From NCBI RefSeq assembly GCF_022414535.1, contig NZ_JADWYM010000036.1:1-64000 (forward strand): a stretch of 64,000 bases of DNA, read 5' to 3'. Under the pieces are notes generated by a model, which searched no databases, was not told the origin of the DNA, and was given only the letters and a program-made list of their open reading frames with translations. Origin of the DNA: Streptomyces sp. MUM 2J (GTDB lineage: Bacteria > Actinomycetota > Actinomycetes > Streptomycetales > Streptomycetaceae). The position numbers and the translations under genes were made by a program. Below are positions 55,294 through 64,000 of this stretch, piece after piece (positions within the stretch are counted from its first letter, which is position 1; every line of letters begins with the position of its first letter).

Positions 55294-56046
55294 CTACTTC
55301 ACCGGCAGGTGGTACGCGACCCGGAAGCGGTCGGCCGGGATGACCACGTCGGCCGTCTCGACCGGGCGGCCCGAGGCGTAGTACGTGCGCTGGACGACGA
55401 GCACGACATGGCCGGGGACGCCTCCGAGGGTGAGCAGTTCCTCGGCGAGGCCGGGTCTGGCGCCGACCTCCTCGGTGACGTTGTCGACGATGATGTCGAT
55501 CGCCCGCATGCGCTCGACCACGCCCATGCCGCCGAGCGGCCCCTCCTCGGGCAGCATCACGGGCGTACGGCCGGTGACGGCGAGGGGCTCCCAGGAGGTG
55601 GAGAGCATCATCGGCTCGCCCCCCTCCCGGAACAGGTACCGGGTGCGCATCACGCGCTCGCCGGCCCCGATGCCGAGCCGCTCGGCGACCGCGGCGCTCG
55701 CCCCGGTCTGCTCACTGTGCGACTCCCAGGTGCCGCGCGCCTCGGCGTCGGCCTGCTCCTGCCGGAACGGGGTGGCCCCCGCGGCCGGGCGGAAGCCGGA
55801 GCGGGCGACCCGGCGCGGCACCGGCCGCTCGCGCACGTACGTACCCGAGCCGGAGCGGCCCTCGACCAGCCCCTCCGCCATGAGCACCTTGCGCGCCTCC
55901 AGGGCGACGGTGTCCGAGACGCCGTACTCCTGGCGGATGCGGGCCTGGGAGGGGAGGCGGGTATGCGGTGGCAGCAGGCCGTCGACGATCTTCTTGCGGA
56001 GATCACCCGCGACACGCAGATACGCCGGCTGCTCACCGAAAGTCAC
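55294..56046 (-). CDS. GntR/HutC-family transcriptional regulator
   Basis: 250 residues. Winged helix-turn-helix at about 5-75 (YLRVAGDLRKKIVDGLLPP, LPSQARIRQEYGVSDTVA, VEGRSGSGTYV), linker, then a UTRA effector domain at about 95-245 (RTRYLFREGGEPMMLSTSWE, LVVQRTYYASGRPVETADV). Such proteins are usually repressors released by a small ligand such as a sugar phosphate or amino acid derivative. GTG start with GGGAG about six bases upstream. A near-palindrome just before the gene could be its own operator. No metabolic gene is attached, so the ligand is unknown. Confidence 0.92.
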   Translation of the reverse strand: MTFGEQPAYLRVAGDLRKKIVDGLLPPHTRLPSQARIRQEYGVSDTVALEARKVLMAEGLVEGRSGSGTYVRERPVPRRVARSGFRPAAGATPFRQEQADAEARGTWESHSEQTGASAAVAERLGIGAGERVMRTRYLFREGGEPMMLSTSWEPLAVTGRTPVMLPEEGPLGGMGVVERMRAIDIIVDNVTEEVGARPGLAEELLTLGGVPGHVVLVVQRTYYASGRPVETADVVIPADRFRVAYHLPVK

Positions 56047-56063
56047 TGGCCGCTCCCATCAGC

Positions 56064-56075
56064 TTGTACAGACAG
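56064..56075. promoter_or_regulatory. Candidate GntR autoregulatory operator
   Basis: TTGTACAGACAG is one base from an inverted repeat of the form TTGT-N4-ACAA and lies 18 bases before the GTG start. HutC-type regulators often bind such sites in their own promoter. Pattern match only. The rest of 56047-56222 shows no gene. Confidence 0.35.
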
Positions 56076-56222
56076 CAACAGCGTGGCAACCGACCGTTGT
56101 GCCGGGCAAGTAAAGGCCAGGGAATCACTCGATGTGATGACTTGCGCGGGGGGAAGGCTTTACCCAGGCACTTTCTCCCCGCTATGGCCGCGTTCACACG
56201 TCCGCGCAAGCGCGTGCCGCGC

Positions 56223-57413
56223 TCACACGGCGATGCCGCCACCGCCGGCCGAGGCGCCGTCCTCACCGCCGCGCCCCTCGCCGGAACCCTGGCCGCCGAA
56301 CCACTTCGGCGGGGTCGTGGTGAGCCCCAGGGCGCGGCGGGCGCCGAGTGTGGAGTCGGCGTCGACGGACGCCCAGCCCTTGTCGTAGTGACCGGCGAAG
56401 GTGTCCGCGTCCGTGGCCGCGGCGGCCTTCGCCCATGCGTCACGCGCGGCCCGGAGGTCCTTCAGCCAGGCGGCGACGGGCTGTTCGGCACCGGCGGACC
56501 AGACGTGCCCGCGCAGCGCCGTGAGCTGCGCGGAGAGTGCACTGCGGACGTCACCCGCCCAGGCCCGATGGGCCTTCAGGTCGTCCCGGGGGGACGCCTC
56601 GGGCTCCTCCCCCAGGGCGTCGTCGACAGCGGACTGGGCTCGCAGGAAGGCGAGTTGGTCGCTGTCGAGGGTGGTCGCGTCCAGGCGCAGCGAGCCGGTC
56701 AGGCCCTGGCCCTCCTGCTCGCTGCCGAGGACGCAGGCCACCGAACGGTCACCCAGTCCCCAGGTGTCCTCGGTCGGGCCGAGGTAGAACACCTCGACGT
56801 CGTCGGTGACGGCCCAGGAGTCCATGACGTAGTCGCCGATGTGCGCGGAGCAGGCGTCGTCGGCGGCGTCGCTCACGGCGGCGGCGCCGGGATAGGAGGA
56901 GCCACCGGTCATCGTGAAGGTGTGGAACACCTCGCCGTCGTGCTCCCGGTCGCAGGGCACCTCGTCGACGTCGTACACGTCCCCGTCGCCCATGCCGCCG
57001 GGCGCCACGTAGCAACGGCCCTCGACGAGCGACGAGTCGGCGCCGCCGCGCACGCCCTCCCGGAAGCCGTCCCACATGTCCGCGGCGGCGCCCGTGGCCA
57101 GGACCGCCGCCCACAGCGCGAGCCCGATCGCCGACAGCACGGCCCCGGTGACGGCCATGGCCGTGCCGCGCTCGCCCCTGCGGCGGATCTGCACCAGCGC
57201 GATCACACCCAGCACCAGTCCCAGCCCGGGGACGCAGCACAGCAGGCCGAGGACGAGAGCGGCGATGGCGACGCCGTTGACCGGCGCCGGCCGGTTGACG
57301 GGGCTGTAGCCCTGCGCCCACGGCTGGTACGGCGGGCCGTAGGGACCCGGCGCCTGATGAGGCCCCGGCGCGGCAGGGGGCTGATGGGGCCCGGGGGGCG
57401 GCGGTATGGACAC
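56223..57413 (-). CDS. DUF4190/septum-formation-like membrane protein
   Basis: 396 residues. A Pro/Gly-rich cytosolic N-terminus (about 45 residues) precedes a DUF4190-type pair of helices (VAIAALVLGLLCCVPGLGLV and MAVTGAVLSAIGLALWAAVL). The extracellular part has a domain like the septum-formation family: RCYVAPGG, DEVPCDREHDGEVFHTFT, DACSAHIGDY and SVACVLGSE, with four cysteines likely paired. A helical C-terminal region and a Gly-rich tail follow. The GTG at 57413 is chosen because the protein then starts with the usual SIPPPPGP segment and GGAG lies about ten bases upstream. Function unknown. Confidence 0.83.
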   Translation of the reverse strand: MSIPPPPGPHQPPAAPGPHQAPGPYGPPYQPWAQGYSPVNRPAPVNGVAIAALVLGLLCCVPGLGLVLGVIALVQIRRRGERGTAMAVTGAVLSAIGLALWAAVLATGAAADMWDGFREGVRGGADSSLVEGRCYVAPGGMGDGDVYDVDEVPCDREHDGEVFHTFTMTGGSSYPGAAAVSDAADDACSAHIGDYVMDSWAVTDDVEVFYLGPTEDTWGLGDRSVACVLGSEQEGQGLTGSLRLDATTLDSDQLAFLRAQSAVDDALGEEPEASPRDDLKAHRAWAGDVRSALSAQLTALRGHVWSAGAEQPVAAWLKDLRAARDAWAKAAAATDADTFAGHYDKGWASVDADSTLGARRALGLTTTPPKWFGGQGSGEGRGGEDGASAGGGGIAV

Positions 57414-57559
57414 GGGTGCCGTGCTCCTGGTTCGTGGTGCGGGGCGGGACGGGGGCTCGGCGCGCGAGCGGCGGGAACTGACGTACGACTGGCCGCATCG
57501 TAAGCGGGCGGCGGTCACACACGGAACGCCGGTGGCCACGGGGCGGCGTTCCGGGGCGG

Positions 57560-57775
57560 ACGACGACACGGCGGTGGGCCCACATCATCGACACCGGTGT
57601 CCGCATCACCCACAGCGACTTCGCGGTCCGCGCCTCCTACGGCTACGACGCCGTCGACAACGACGGCTCCAACGCGTCGTAGGCGAACGCCAACGGCACG
57701 GGGCGACTGCGCGTGAGCGACAACGCCTGGTTCGACACGGGCACGCTCGGCGCCTGGGCGCTCCCGCTCCAACTC
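57560..57775 (+). pseudogene. Remnant of an S8 subtilase with P-domain
   Basis: Frame at 57575 reads IIDTGVRITHSDF followed by YGYDAVDNDGSN, the catalytic-Asp block of extracellular subtilases, then a TAG at 57680. The same frame continues with NGTGRLRVSDNAWFDTGTLG and AWALPLQL, the end of a P/proprotein-convertase domain that normally lies hundreds of residues later. So the His and Ser blocks and most of the protein are deleted and the join contains a stop. No start codon with a ribosome binding site precedes it. The parent would have been a secreted protease. Confidence 0.8.
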
Positions 57776-58754
57776 GGCCGATCGCAGGCGACTTTCGGTG
57801 ACGTCCTGCAACCGTGCCACCGGAACGCCCTTCGACTCCCGTCAGGCCAGCGCTTCGTGCAGCGGTCGCTAGCGCGCCCCCGCGAGGCCGGCACGGTGTG
57901 AGAACGGGAGCGGTGTGAGAGCGGGAGCCCGAGGCGGCCCCGCGGGGCACGCACGGGCGGCACCTGGGGTTGCCGGCGACCGAACGGCCCGGCCCGCTGC
58001 CCGCGCCTGTCCTTGTCGCAGCCGCTGGGCGCGGACAGCCGGACGTGGATCCGCCCGGCGCCGACACCACGGAGCTGCTGAACTCCCCGTACCACGGCCT
58101 CCTGGCGGGGACCACGGGCATGCCGGCCATGCCGTCCCGTCCGCGGGCTCGTGGGCTTCGACCGCCTCACGAGGCATGCTCCGCCGGGTCACCGGGCGAT
58201 CGGCCCGGCGGCGGTCGGCGTGATCCCGCAGACCCGGAGAAGTGGGACGCACGGCCCCCGGGCGAACGATCGCATTGCTGCGAGGTCAAAAGCGGGGTTC
58301 CGTCCTGGAAGTAGCGGGGGCCACCGCTCGGGACGGGCCGCTTCAGGGACAACCCAAAACTCTGGCGTTCCGGATTCGCGAAGAGGTTGTTTTACGAAAG
58401 TGCGCCGGACGTACCCGAGAATGCAATCGTGACGTAACACGCCCGATAACCTGGAACATGGCGCCCACCTGCCCCCGTACGCCCTTCACCCGGTTGCAAA
58501 GTTACCCCACGGCAACCACCGGACACTGTGACATGCGTCACGCAACTTAGACGCGCCGTGCGGCGTTTTTCAAAGACGTGAACGACCGAAAGACAACCAC
58601 CATAACGGAGCGACAGTTTCCGTTTATAAGCCATTGCCAGAATCGATCGGTCGCTATTTACTGAACGAGCCCCCAAGGAGTTTCGCAGACACCACTCGAC
58701 ACCCCACCCCACCTGCAGAGTGTCACCACTACAACACGGAGCGGAGTCGAAGGA
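57776..58754. other. Gene-poor stretch upstream of the LuxR-type regulator
   Basis: Nearly 1 kb. The first half is GC-rich with no recognisable protein on either strand, possibly further decayed DNA next to the subtilase remnant. From about 58400 GC content falls. A small GC hairpin followed by five T's (58554-58570) resembles an intrinsic terminator. The last 150 bases before the regulator are AT-rich (TATAAG near 58625, TATTTA near 58655) and should contain its promoter. Confidence 0.55.
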
Positions 58755-61604
58755 ATGCCTGCACGTGCGGTACCTGCAGTTCTGGAGAGTTTCGACGGCT
58801 TGACCCAAATGGACACGGCGTTGTACGAGCGGGAGGAGCAGCAGTCGCTCCTCCGCGGTCTGCTGCACAGCTCCCTCGGAGGAAAGAGCCACCTGGCGGT
58901 GGTGAGCGGAGCCGCCGGCCACGGCAAGACCGAACTTCTCACGGCGTTCGCGGCCGAGGCCAAGCGCTTGGGGGCAATCCATCTCGGCGCGACGGCGTCG
59001 CGCGCGGAGCAAGCCGTTCCGTTCGGCGTGCTGGCCCAGCTGTGCCGAGGCGTGGAACTACCACCGAATGTGAGCGGCCGCTTATTCCGCTTACTGGACC
59101 AGGCCATCCTGGAGGGCCCCAGCGGCTCGGGGCCGCCGGAGGAGGCGGGCGCGATCGCGCCGCGGCTGTTCCATCAGATGGGCACGGCCCTGCACGACCT
59201 GGTCGAGCACCTCTCACGGCCCCTGCTGGTCAGCGTCGACGACGTGCAGCACGCGGACGTTCCCTCCCTGCTGGCCCTTTCCACCCTGGTGCGCCGCCAG
59301 CGGTCGACGCCCCTGCTGCTCGTCCTGAGCGAGCACCCGTCCCCGCAGCCCGGCAGCGCACTGGTGAGGGCGGAGCTGCCGCCGGAGCCGCTCGCCCACG
59401 GCATACGGCTGCCGCCGCTGTCCCGCGGCGGGGTCCGCGCCCTGCTCGCCGCGCGCCTCGGTGAGTCCGCGGCCGCGAGCCTCGCCGACGAGTGCCTTGC
59501 CGCCACGGGAGGCAACCCGCTTCTCGTGCGCAGACTCGCCGAGGACACCGCACGCAGCGGAGCACCGTTCACGCTGCACGCCGGCGCCTGCTTCGAGCAG
59601 GCCGTCCTGTCCTGCCTGTACCGCTGCGCCCCGTACGTGCGCACGGTCGCGCGGTGCCTGGCCGTCCTCGACGACCCGGAGCACACCCCGCTACTGGCGC
59701 CCCTGGCCGAGGTGGACCCGCGGTCGCTCTCCCTGGCGCTGGGCGCCCTCGAAGAGACCGGCGTCCTGGCGGACGGCGCATGGCGCCACCCCCGGGCCCG
59801 CGCGGCCGTCCTGCACGAGATGACCGGCGAGGAACGCGCCGCCCTGCACACCAGGACCGGAACCGTCCTGTTCAAGAACGGCGCCCCGGTGACCGAGGTC
59901 GCCCACCATCTGATCGCCGCCAGCCGGATCGACAACGACTGCGCGGCGACCGTGCTGCTGGAGGCGGCCGAGGAGGGCCTCGCAGCCGGCGACACCGGCC
60001 TCGCCTTCAACTGCCTCTCCGTGGTCCACCAGTACGGTCTGAACACCGAACGCCGTGCCACCGCGACGGCCATGCTGTTCCGTACCGAATGGCGAGCGGA
60101 TCCACGCACCGCCGCCCGCCGTCTGCCCACGCTCATGGAGGCGGCCCGGGAAGGCCGGCTGTCGGGGCGGCACGTGGCGGCGCCGATCGACTCCCTCCTG
60201 TGGTTCGGGCGTCCGGAGATGGCGCTGGACGTGCTGGAGCAACTGGAACGCCATGCCCGGGGCGGGCTGGACGTGGAGGCGTCGACCCGCCTCCAGGCCT
60301 GCCGGGCCACACTCGACCTGCTGTACCCGACGACCGGGGCCGGCGGCGACGCGGACGCCTCCGCCCTCGGAGAGGACACCGTGCGGTGGGCGTCCTCCCG
60401 GCGCCAGGCCCTGAACGAACTGCTCCGGGTGATGCGGGGCGGTCCCGACCGCGATGCGACCCGGACCGCGGAACAGACTCTGGTCAGCCACCAGTTGGGG
60501 GACGAGACCGTACTGGCCCTCACCGCCGCGGTCGGAATCCTGTTGTCCAATGGCCAGTTCGCGTCGGCCGAGCGGTGGCTCGACCGGCTCCTCACGTCCG
60601 CCCAGAGGTTGTCCGCGCCCGTGTGGCACGCCCTGTTCGGCAGCCTGCGGGCCAAGCTCGTTCTGCGGCGCGGCGACCCGGCCGAGGCCGCCCGCCTGGC
60701 CGAGGCCGCCCTGGCCGAGATCCCGACCGCGAGCTGGGGCGTCATGATCGGTCTGCCGCTGAGCGTCACGCTGGAGGCCTACACGCAGCTGGGCGCGCAC
60801 GGCGCCGCACTCGCCCAGCTCCAGGTTCCGACCCCGGACGCCATGTTCCGGACTCCGCTGGGCGTCCGCTACCTGCGCGCCCGGGGCCACGCACTGCTCG
60901 CGAACGGCCAGTCGCAGACAGCCCTCGACGACTTCCTCGCCGTCGGCGATCTCGCCAAGCGCTGGCGGATGGACGTCCCGGCGATGCTCCCCTGGCGGAC
61001 CGACGCCGCTCTCGTGCATCTGCGCTCCGGAGCAACCGAGCACGCCCGGGAACTGGCCTCGGAGCAGCTGGCTCTGACGGTGCCGGGGCAGCATCGGGGG
61101 CGCGCTGTGACCTTGCGGGTCCTGGCCGCCACGGCGCCCGCGCCGGAGCGCGGTGAGCTGCTCGGCCGCGCACTGGAGGAGGCGCAGCAAGCCGGCGAAC
61201 CCGTCCTCCTCGCCCACACCCTCAACGAGGTGGGACGATGCCACCAGGAGGCGGGCCAGTACAGCAAGGGCCGACTGGCCCTGCGGCGGGCACGCCAGCT
61301 CGCGGAGGAAGCTGGCGTCCCGTTGCCTGCCCGCACGCTGCCGGAGGCCCCCCGCGGGCAGCGGCCGCGCGCCGCGGTGGACGGGCGCGACGAGCTGGTC
61401 GGCATGTTGAGCGACGCCGAGATGCGGGTGGTGGCGCTGGCGATACGCGGGCACAGCAACCGGCAGATCGCGGCCAAGCTCTTCGTCACGGTGAGCACCG
61501 TTGAGCAGCACCTCACCCGGGTGTACCGGAAACTGGGGATCAAGCGGCGGAGCGATCTCACACTGGCCCTGCACGAGAGCGGCATCGCGCATCGGGCGTC
61601 CTGA
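58755..61604 (+). CDS. LAL-type LuxR-family ATPase regulator with TTA codons
   Basis: 949 residues. An N-terminal AAA-like ATPase has Walker A SGAAGHGKTE at about 51-60 and Walker B PLLVSVDDVQHAD at about 155-167. A long helical, TPR-like middle follows, and a C-terminal LuxR helix-turn-helix (LSDAEMRVVALAIRGHSNRQ, TVSTVEQHLTRVYRKLG). This is the large ATP-binding LuxR layout common among cluster-situated activators of antibiotic genes. Codons 110 and 113 are both TTA, so full translation should need the bldA leucine tRNA and be tied to development. GGAG is eight bases before the ATG. It converges with a thioesterase gene. Confidence 0.94.
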   Translation: MPARAVPAVLESFDGLTQMDTALYEREEQQSLLRGLLHSSLGGKSHLAVVSGAAGHGKTELLTAFAAEAKRLGAIHLGATASRAEQAVPFGVLAQLCRGVELPPNVSGRLFRLLDQAILEGPSGSGPPEEAGAIAPRLFHQMGTALHDLVEHLSRPLLVSVDDVQHADVPSLLALSTLVRRQRSTPLLLVLSEHPSPQPGSALVRAELPPEPLAHGIRLPPLSRGGVRALLAARLGESAAASLADECLAATGGNPLLVRRLAEDTARSGAPFTLHAGACFEQAVLSCLYRCAPYVRTVARCLAVLDDPEHTPLLAPLAEVDPRSLSLALGALEETGVLADGAWRHPRARAAVLHEMTGEERAALHTRTGTVLFKNGAPVTEVAHHLIAASRIDNDCAATVLLEAAEEGLAAGDTGLAFNCLSVVHQYGLNTERRATATAMLFRTEWRADPRTAARRLPTLMEAAREGRLSGRHVAAPIDSLLWFGRPEMALDVLEQLERHARGGLDVEASTRLQACRATLDLLYPTTGAGGDADASALGEDTVRWASSRRQALNELLRVMRGGPDRDATRTAEQTLVSHQLGDETVLALTAAVGILLSNGQFASAERWLDRLLTSAQRLSAPVWHALFGSLRAKLVLRRGDPAEAARLAEAALAEIPTASWGVMIGLPLSVTLEAYTQLGAHGAALAQLQVPTPDAMFRTPLGVRYLRARGHALLANGQSQTALDDFLAVGDLAKRWRMDVPAMLPWRTDAALVHLRSGATEHARELASEQLALTVPGQHRGRAVTLRVLAATAPAPERGELLGRALEEAQQAGEPVLLAHTLNEVGRCHQEAGQYSKGRLALRRARQLAEEAGVPLPARTLPEAPRGQRPRAAVDGRDELVGMLSDAEMRVVALAIRGHSNRQIAAKLFVTVSTVEQHLTRVYRKLGIKRRSDLTLALHESGIAHRAS

Positions 61605-61644
61605 CGCGGGGGCCCGGCTCCCCGAGCGCTGCGCGCCGGGCAGG

Positions 61645-61693
61645 GCGACCGAGGGCGTTCTCCGCCTCGAAGGCGGAGAACGCCCTCGGTCGC
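61645..61693. terminator. Perfect 23-bp bidirectional terminator
   Basis: Arms 61645-61667 and 61671-61693 are perfectly complementary around CGA. It lies between the convergent regulator and thioesterase genes and ends eight bases before the thioesterase stop, so it can terminate both transcripts. It is the longest perfect hairpin I found in the window. Confidence 0.9.
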
Positions 61694-61700
61694 CGCCGGC

Positions 61701-62489
61701 TCAGGTCCGCGTCCCGACCGGTGTGCCGCCGGGGTGGGTGCCGAGGGCCGTGCGGACCTCCCGGGCCACCGCGTCGATCTGTGGATCCAGATAGAAATGG
61801 CCCCCGGGAAGGACGCGCACGGTGGCCCCGGCGGCGGAATGGGCGTGCCACGCCGCGGCGTCGTGGACCGTGGTGACGGGGTCCTCGTCGCCGACCAGTG
61901 CGGTGATCGGGCAGCGCACCCGGGCGTCCTGCGCGGGGCGGTAGCTCTCGATCGCCTTGTAGTCGGCGCGCAGTGTGGGCAGGACCAGGGCCATCAGCTC
62001 CGGGTCCGCCAGGATCTCCTGATCGGTGCCGCTCAGGCGCTGCATCTCCGCGATGATGCCAGCGTCGTCGCGCAGGTGGACCCTGTCGTCCCGGTCCACG
62101 GAAGGTGCCCGTCGCGCCGAAGCGAAGATCCGCACCGGGCCGGCCGCACCCGGCTGCCGCTCGTAGCGGCGGGCCACCTCGAAGGCAAGGACAGCGCCCA
62201 GACTGTGGCCGAAGAACGCGCAGTCCGCCGGGAGTTCGGGGCCGAGTGCCTCGACGACGGCGTCCGCCAGCTCTGCGATGCTCTCCAACGAGCGTTCCTG
62301 GCGCCTGTCCTGACGCCCCGGGTACTGCACCGCGAGGACCTCGACGTCGGGGGCGAGCGCCTGCGAGAGAGGGCGGAACGAGGTGGCCGCGCCCCCCGCG
62401 TGCGGAAAGCAGACCAGAGGTGCCGCGCCGCCCGGCACCGTGGTGAATCGGCGCAGCCACGGGGACTTGTTCTCGTGTGTGGTGTTCAC
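61701..62489 (-). CDS. Type II (external) thioesterase
   Basis: 262 residues, alpha/beta hydrolase. LVCFPHAGGAATSFRPL near the N-terminus is the family signature, S96 lies in GHSLGA, the Asp is in GDEDPV and the His in GGHFYLD. RedJ/GrsT-like enzymes of this kind remove stalled or wrong acyl groups from carrier proteins of polyketide and nonribosomal peptide synthases. No synthase is in the window, so partners may lie beyond the right edge. The GTG start gives the standard family N-terminus; no clear ribosome binding site. Confidence 0.92.
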   Translation of the reverse strand: MNTTHENKSPWLRRFTTVPGGAAPLVCFPHAGGAATSFRPLSQALAPDVEVLAVQYPGRQDRRQERSLESIAELADAVVEALGPELPADCAFFGHSLGAVLAFEVARRYERQPGAAGPVRIFASARRAPSVDRDDRVHLRDDAGIIAEMQRLSGTDQEILADPELMALVLPTLRADYKAIESYRPAQDARVRCPITALVGDEDPVTTVHDAAAWHAHSAAGATVRVLPGGHFYLDPQIDAVAREVRTALGTHPGGTPVGTRT

Positions 62490-62729
62490 GGGTGCAGCGT
62501 AGGACGGACTCAAGCCGCCGCATACCCCGCATCGTCGCCCAAAGATACAGAATTGGAATGTTCCGCCCGTTTCCATGGACCCCTGTTCTGGCCCCCTACC
62601 GCCCCCACCCACCCCGCTCACGCACGCCCGCACGCGTCCACCGGGCGAACGCGGGGCCCGCACGCCGGCACCGGTTGCCCGGCCCCTACGGCCGGCTGCG
62701 GCTCCGGCGGGGAGGGCCGTGACACGGGT

Positions 62730-62773
62730 CGGGACCCACGGCCGGTACGGGGGTGGCCCAGCCGTGGGTCCCG
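62730..62773 (-). terminator. Hairpin terminator of the exporter gene
   Basis: Thirteen-base perfect arms 62730-62742 and 62761-62773 with an 18-base loop, about 39 bases past the exporter stop. The remaining spacer 62490-62811 has a short AT-rich patch near 62540 that may serve the thioesterase promoter; no gene is seen. Confidence 0.65.
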
Positions 62774-62811
62774 GGTCGATGGGGTGGGACACCTCGTGGT
62801 GGCGAGCCTGC

Positions 62812-64000
62812 TCAGCGGGAGACGGACACCTCGCCCTGCTCCGACTCCGTGCCCGTCACCGCGGACTGCCGGTTCGGAGGCTTGCGCAGGTTGAGAGCGG
62901 CCAGCGCGCCGAGCAGCGCGGCCGCCGCGGTGACCCAGCCCGCCGCGCGGAGGCCGGAGACGACGTCGCCGTCGCTCGGGGCCGGTGCGCCGGCGCTCAG
63001 GTCCAGACCGGAGTTGGCGATGACCAGGATGACGGCCAGTCCGACGGCGGCGCCGATCTGCTGCGCGGTGGAAGCCAGCGCGGAGGCCACGCCCTGCTCG
63101 GCCGGGTCGACCCCGGATCCGGCGGTAGCGAAGATGGACGTGAACGCCAGACCGCCACCGAAGCCGTAGACGGCGACGCCCGGCAGGACCGCCCAGTAGG
63201 TACCACCGGTGACCATCCCGAGCGCCATCGCGGCCATGCCGATGCCGTAGATCAGCATGCCGAGCGACAGGGTCGCGCGCAGCCCCCTCTTGTTCAGCAT
63301 CGCGGCGGCGATCTTCCCGCCGGCCAGCATCGCCAGCACACCCAGCGGAAGGAAGGCGAGGCCCGCCTGCAGAGCGTTGTAGTCGAGGATGTTCTGGATG
63401 TAGGTGGTGAACAGGTAGTACCCGCCGCTCAGGGCGCTCATGTGCAGGAACGCCACCATCATCGAGGTGATGAGGCTGCGGTTGCGGAACATCCGCAGAG
63501 GGGCCAGCGGGGCCCTGGTCCGGGCCTCGATACCGAAGAAGGAGGCGGTCAGCAGCACGCCGACGATCAGTGAGCCGAGCACCCGGGGCGCGGCCCAGCC
63601 GGACTCGGGGCCGCTGACCAGGCCGAAGACCACGAGCGTGGCACCGAGGGTGACCACCAGCGCACCCGGGATGTCGAAGCCCTGGCGCGGGCCGGTGCGC
63701 GGGGCGTCGGGAGCGAGCAGGCTGGGCACGCCGAGCAGCGCGACGGCGGCCAACGGGACCATGAAGAAGAACACCCACTCCCAGCCGAGGCTCTGCGTGA
63801 GCACGCCGCCGAGGAGTGCGCCTGCCGCGAGGCCGCCGCTGCCGGTGGCGCCCCAGACCGCGAGAGCCCGGTTGCGTGCCGGCCCCTCCTCGAAACTGGT
63901 GACGATCAGGGTGAGCGTCGACGGGAACAGCAGCGCACCGCCCAGGCCCTGAACGGCACGGGCGGCGACCAGTACCTCCGCCGATCCGGCGAGACCACCG
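62812..64000 (-). CDS. DHA2-type MFS exporter, 5' end beyond window
   Basis: About 396 C-terminal residues are present; the start lies past the right edge. The visible part begins in the fourth helix region (VLVAARAVQGLGGALLFPS) and includes the antiporter motif C region GALLGGVLTQSLGWEW, FFMVPLAAVALLGV, and about ten further helices. This matches 14-helix drug:proton antiporters. Ends with a short Gln/Ser-rich cytosolic tail. In this setting, beside a thioesterase and a pathway-type regulator, export of the cluster product and self-resistance are plausible. Confidence 0.92.
   Translation of the reverse strand, partial: GGLAGSAEVLVAARAVQGLGGALLFPSTLTLIVTSFEEGPARNRALAVWGATGSGGLAAGALLGGVLTQSLGWEWVFFFMVPLAAVALLGVPSLLAPDAPRTGPRQGFDIPGALVVTLGATLVVFGLVSGPESGWAAPRVLGSLIVGVLLTASFFGIEARTRAPLAPLRMFRNRSLITSMMVAFLHMSALSGGYYLFTTYIQNILDYNALQAGLAFLPLGVLAMLAGGKIAAAMLNKRGLRATLSLGMLIYGIGMAAMALGMVTGGTYWAVLPGVAVYGFGGGLAFTSIFATAGSGVDPAEQGVASALASTAQQIGAAVGLAVILVIANSGLDLSAGAPAPSDGDVVSGLRAAGWVTAAAALLGALAALNLRKPPNRQSAVTGTESEQGEVSVSR

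Noticed and set aside
57606..58190. Leftward frames opposite the subtilase remnant and following spacer
   Set aside because: Arg/Pro/Ala-rich shadows; the rightward strand shows recognisable subtilase blocks instead.

Overview
The window is actinobacterial, almost certainly Streptomyces. The DNA is very GC-rich with GC-biased third codon positions. GTG and TTG starts and four-base stop/start overlaps are common, and rare TTA codons sit in a regulator. The gene set is also characteristic: mycothiol synthesis (mshB), a five-gene peptide importer in the order of the bldK locus next to typA, and LuxR-type regulators. Product names come from reading translated motifs and gene order; no database search was run.

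Layout. 1-12263: end of an unknown gene with a strong terminator, then a leftward secreted module of a LamG/DNRLRE surface protein, a very large Rhs/YD-repeat polymorphic toxin with a Hint domain and a nuclease-like tip, and a coupled probable immunity gene. 12264-16464: a small lipoprotein and a fully coupled ABC exporter/histidine kinase/response regulator operon with a palindromic candidate operator. 16700-23209: cell-envelope and housekeeping genes (YoaR-like peptidoglycan-binding anchor protein, DUF6113-like protein, mshB, a small membrane protein, an S9 peptidase). 23333-25737: an accessory-looking trio of coupled lipoproteins (YHYH, PEBP/YbhB-like, and an unrecognised beta-sandwich-like protein).

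26156-43186: a peptide-transport island with two complete five-gene oligopeptide ABC importers (the second matching bldKA-E), the ribosome-associated GTPase TypA, and an unaccompanied peptide-binding lipoprotein. 43482-47333: a rightward succinate dehydrogenase/fumarate reductase operon with a small conserved leading gene. 47325-57413: mixed regulatory and envelope genes (GH18-like anchored protein, coiled-coil membrane protein, PAS-GAF-PP2C phosphatase with fused kinase-like domain, a separate anti-sigma-type kinase, a Nudix hydrolase, a SPOR-like protein, a GntR regulator, a DUF4190/septum-formation-like protein). 57560-58754: a decayed subtilase and a gene-poor stretch. 58755-64000: a TTA-containing LuxR-family ATPase regulator, a type II thioesterase and a DHA2-type exporter cut by the window edge, which together look like the border of a natural-product cluster.

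The most notable functional groupings are the toxin-immunity-surface protein module, the lipoprotein trio inserted beside otherwise conserved genes, and the dense peptide import region that in Streptomyces links extracellular signalling to aerial development. I see no rRNA, tRNA, CRISPR array, intact insertion sequence or replication origin.
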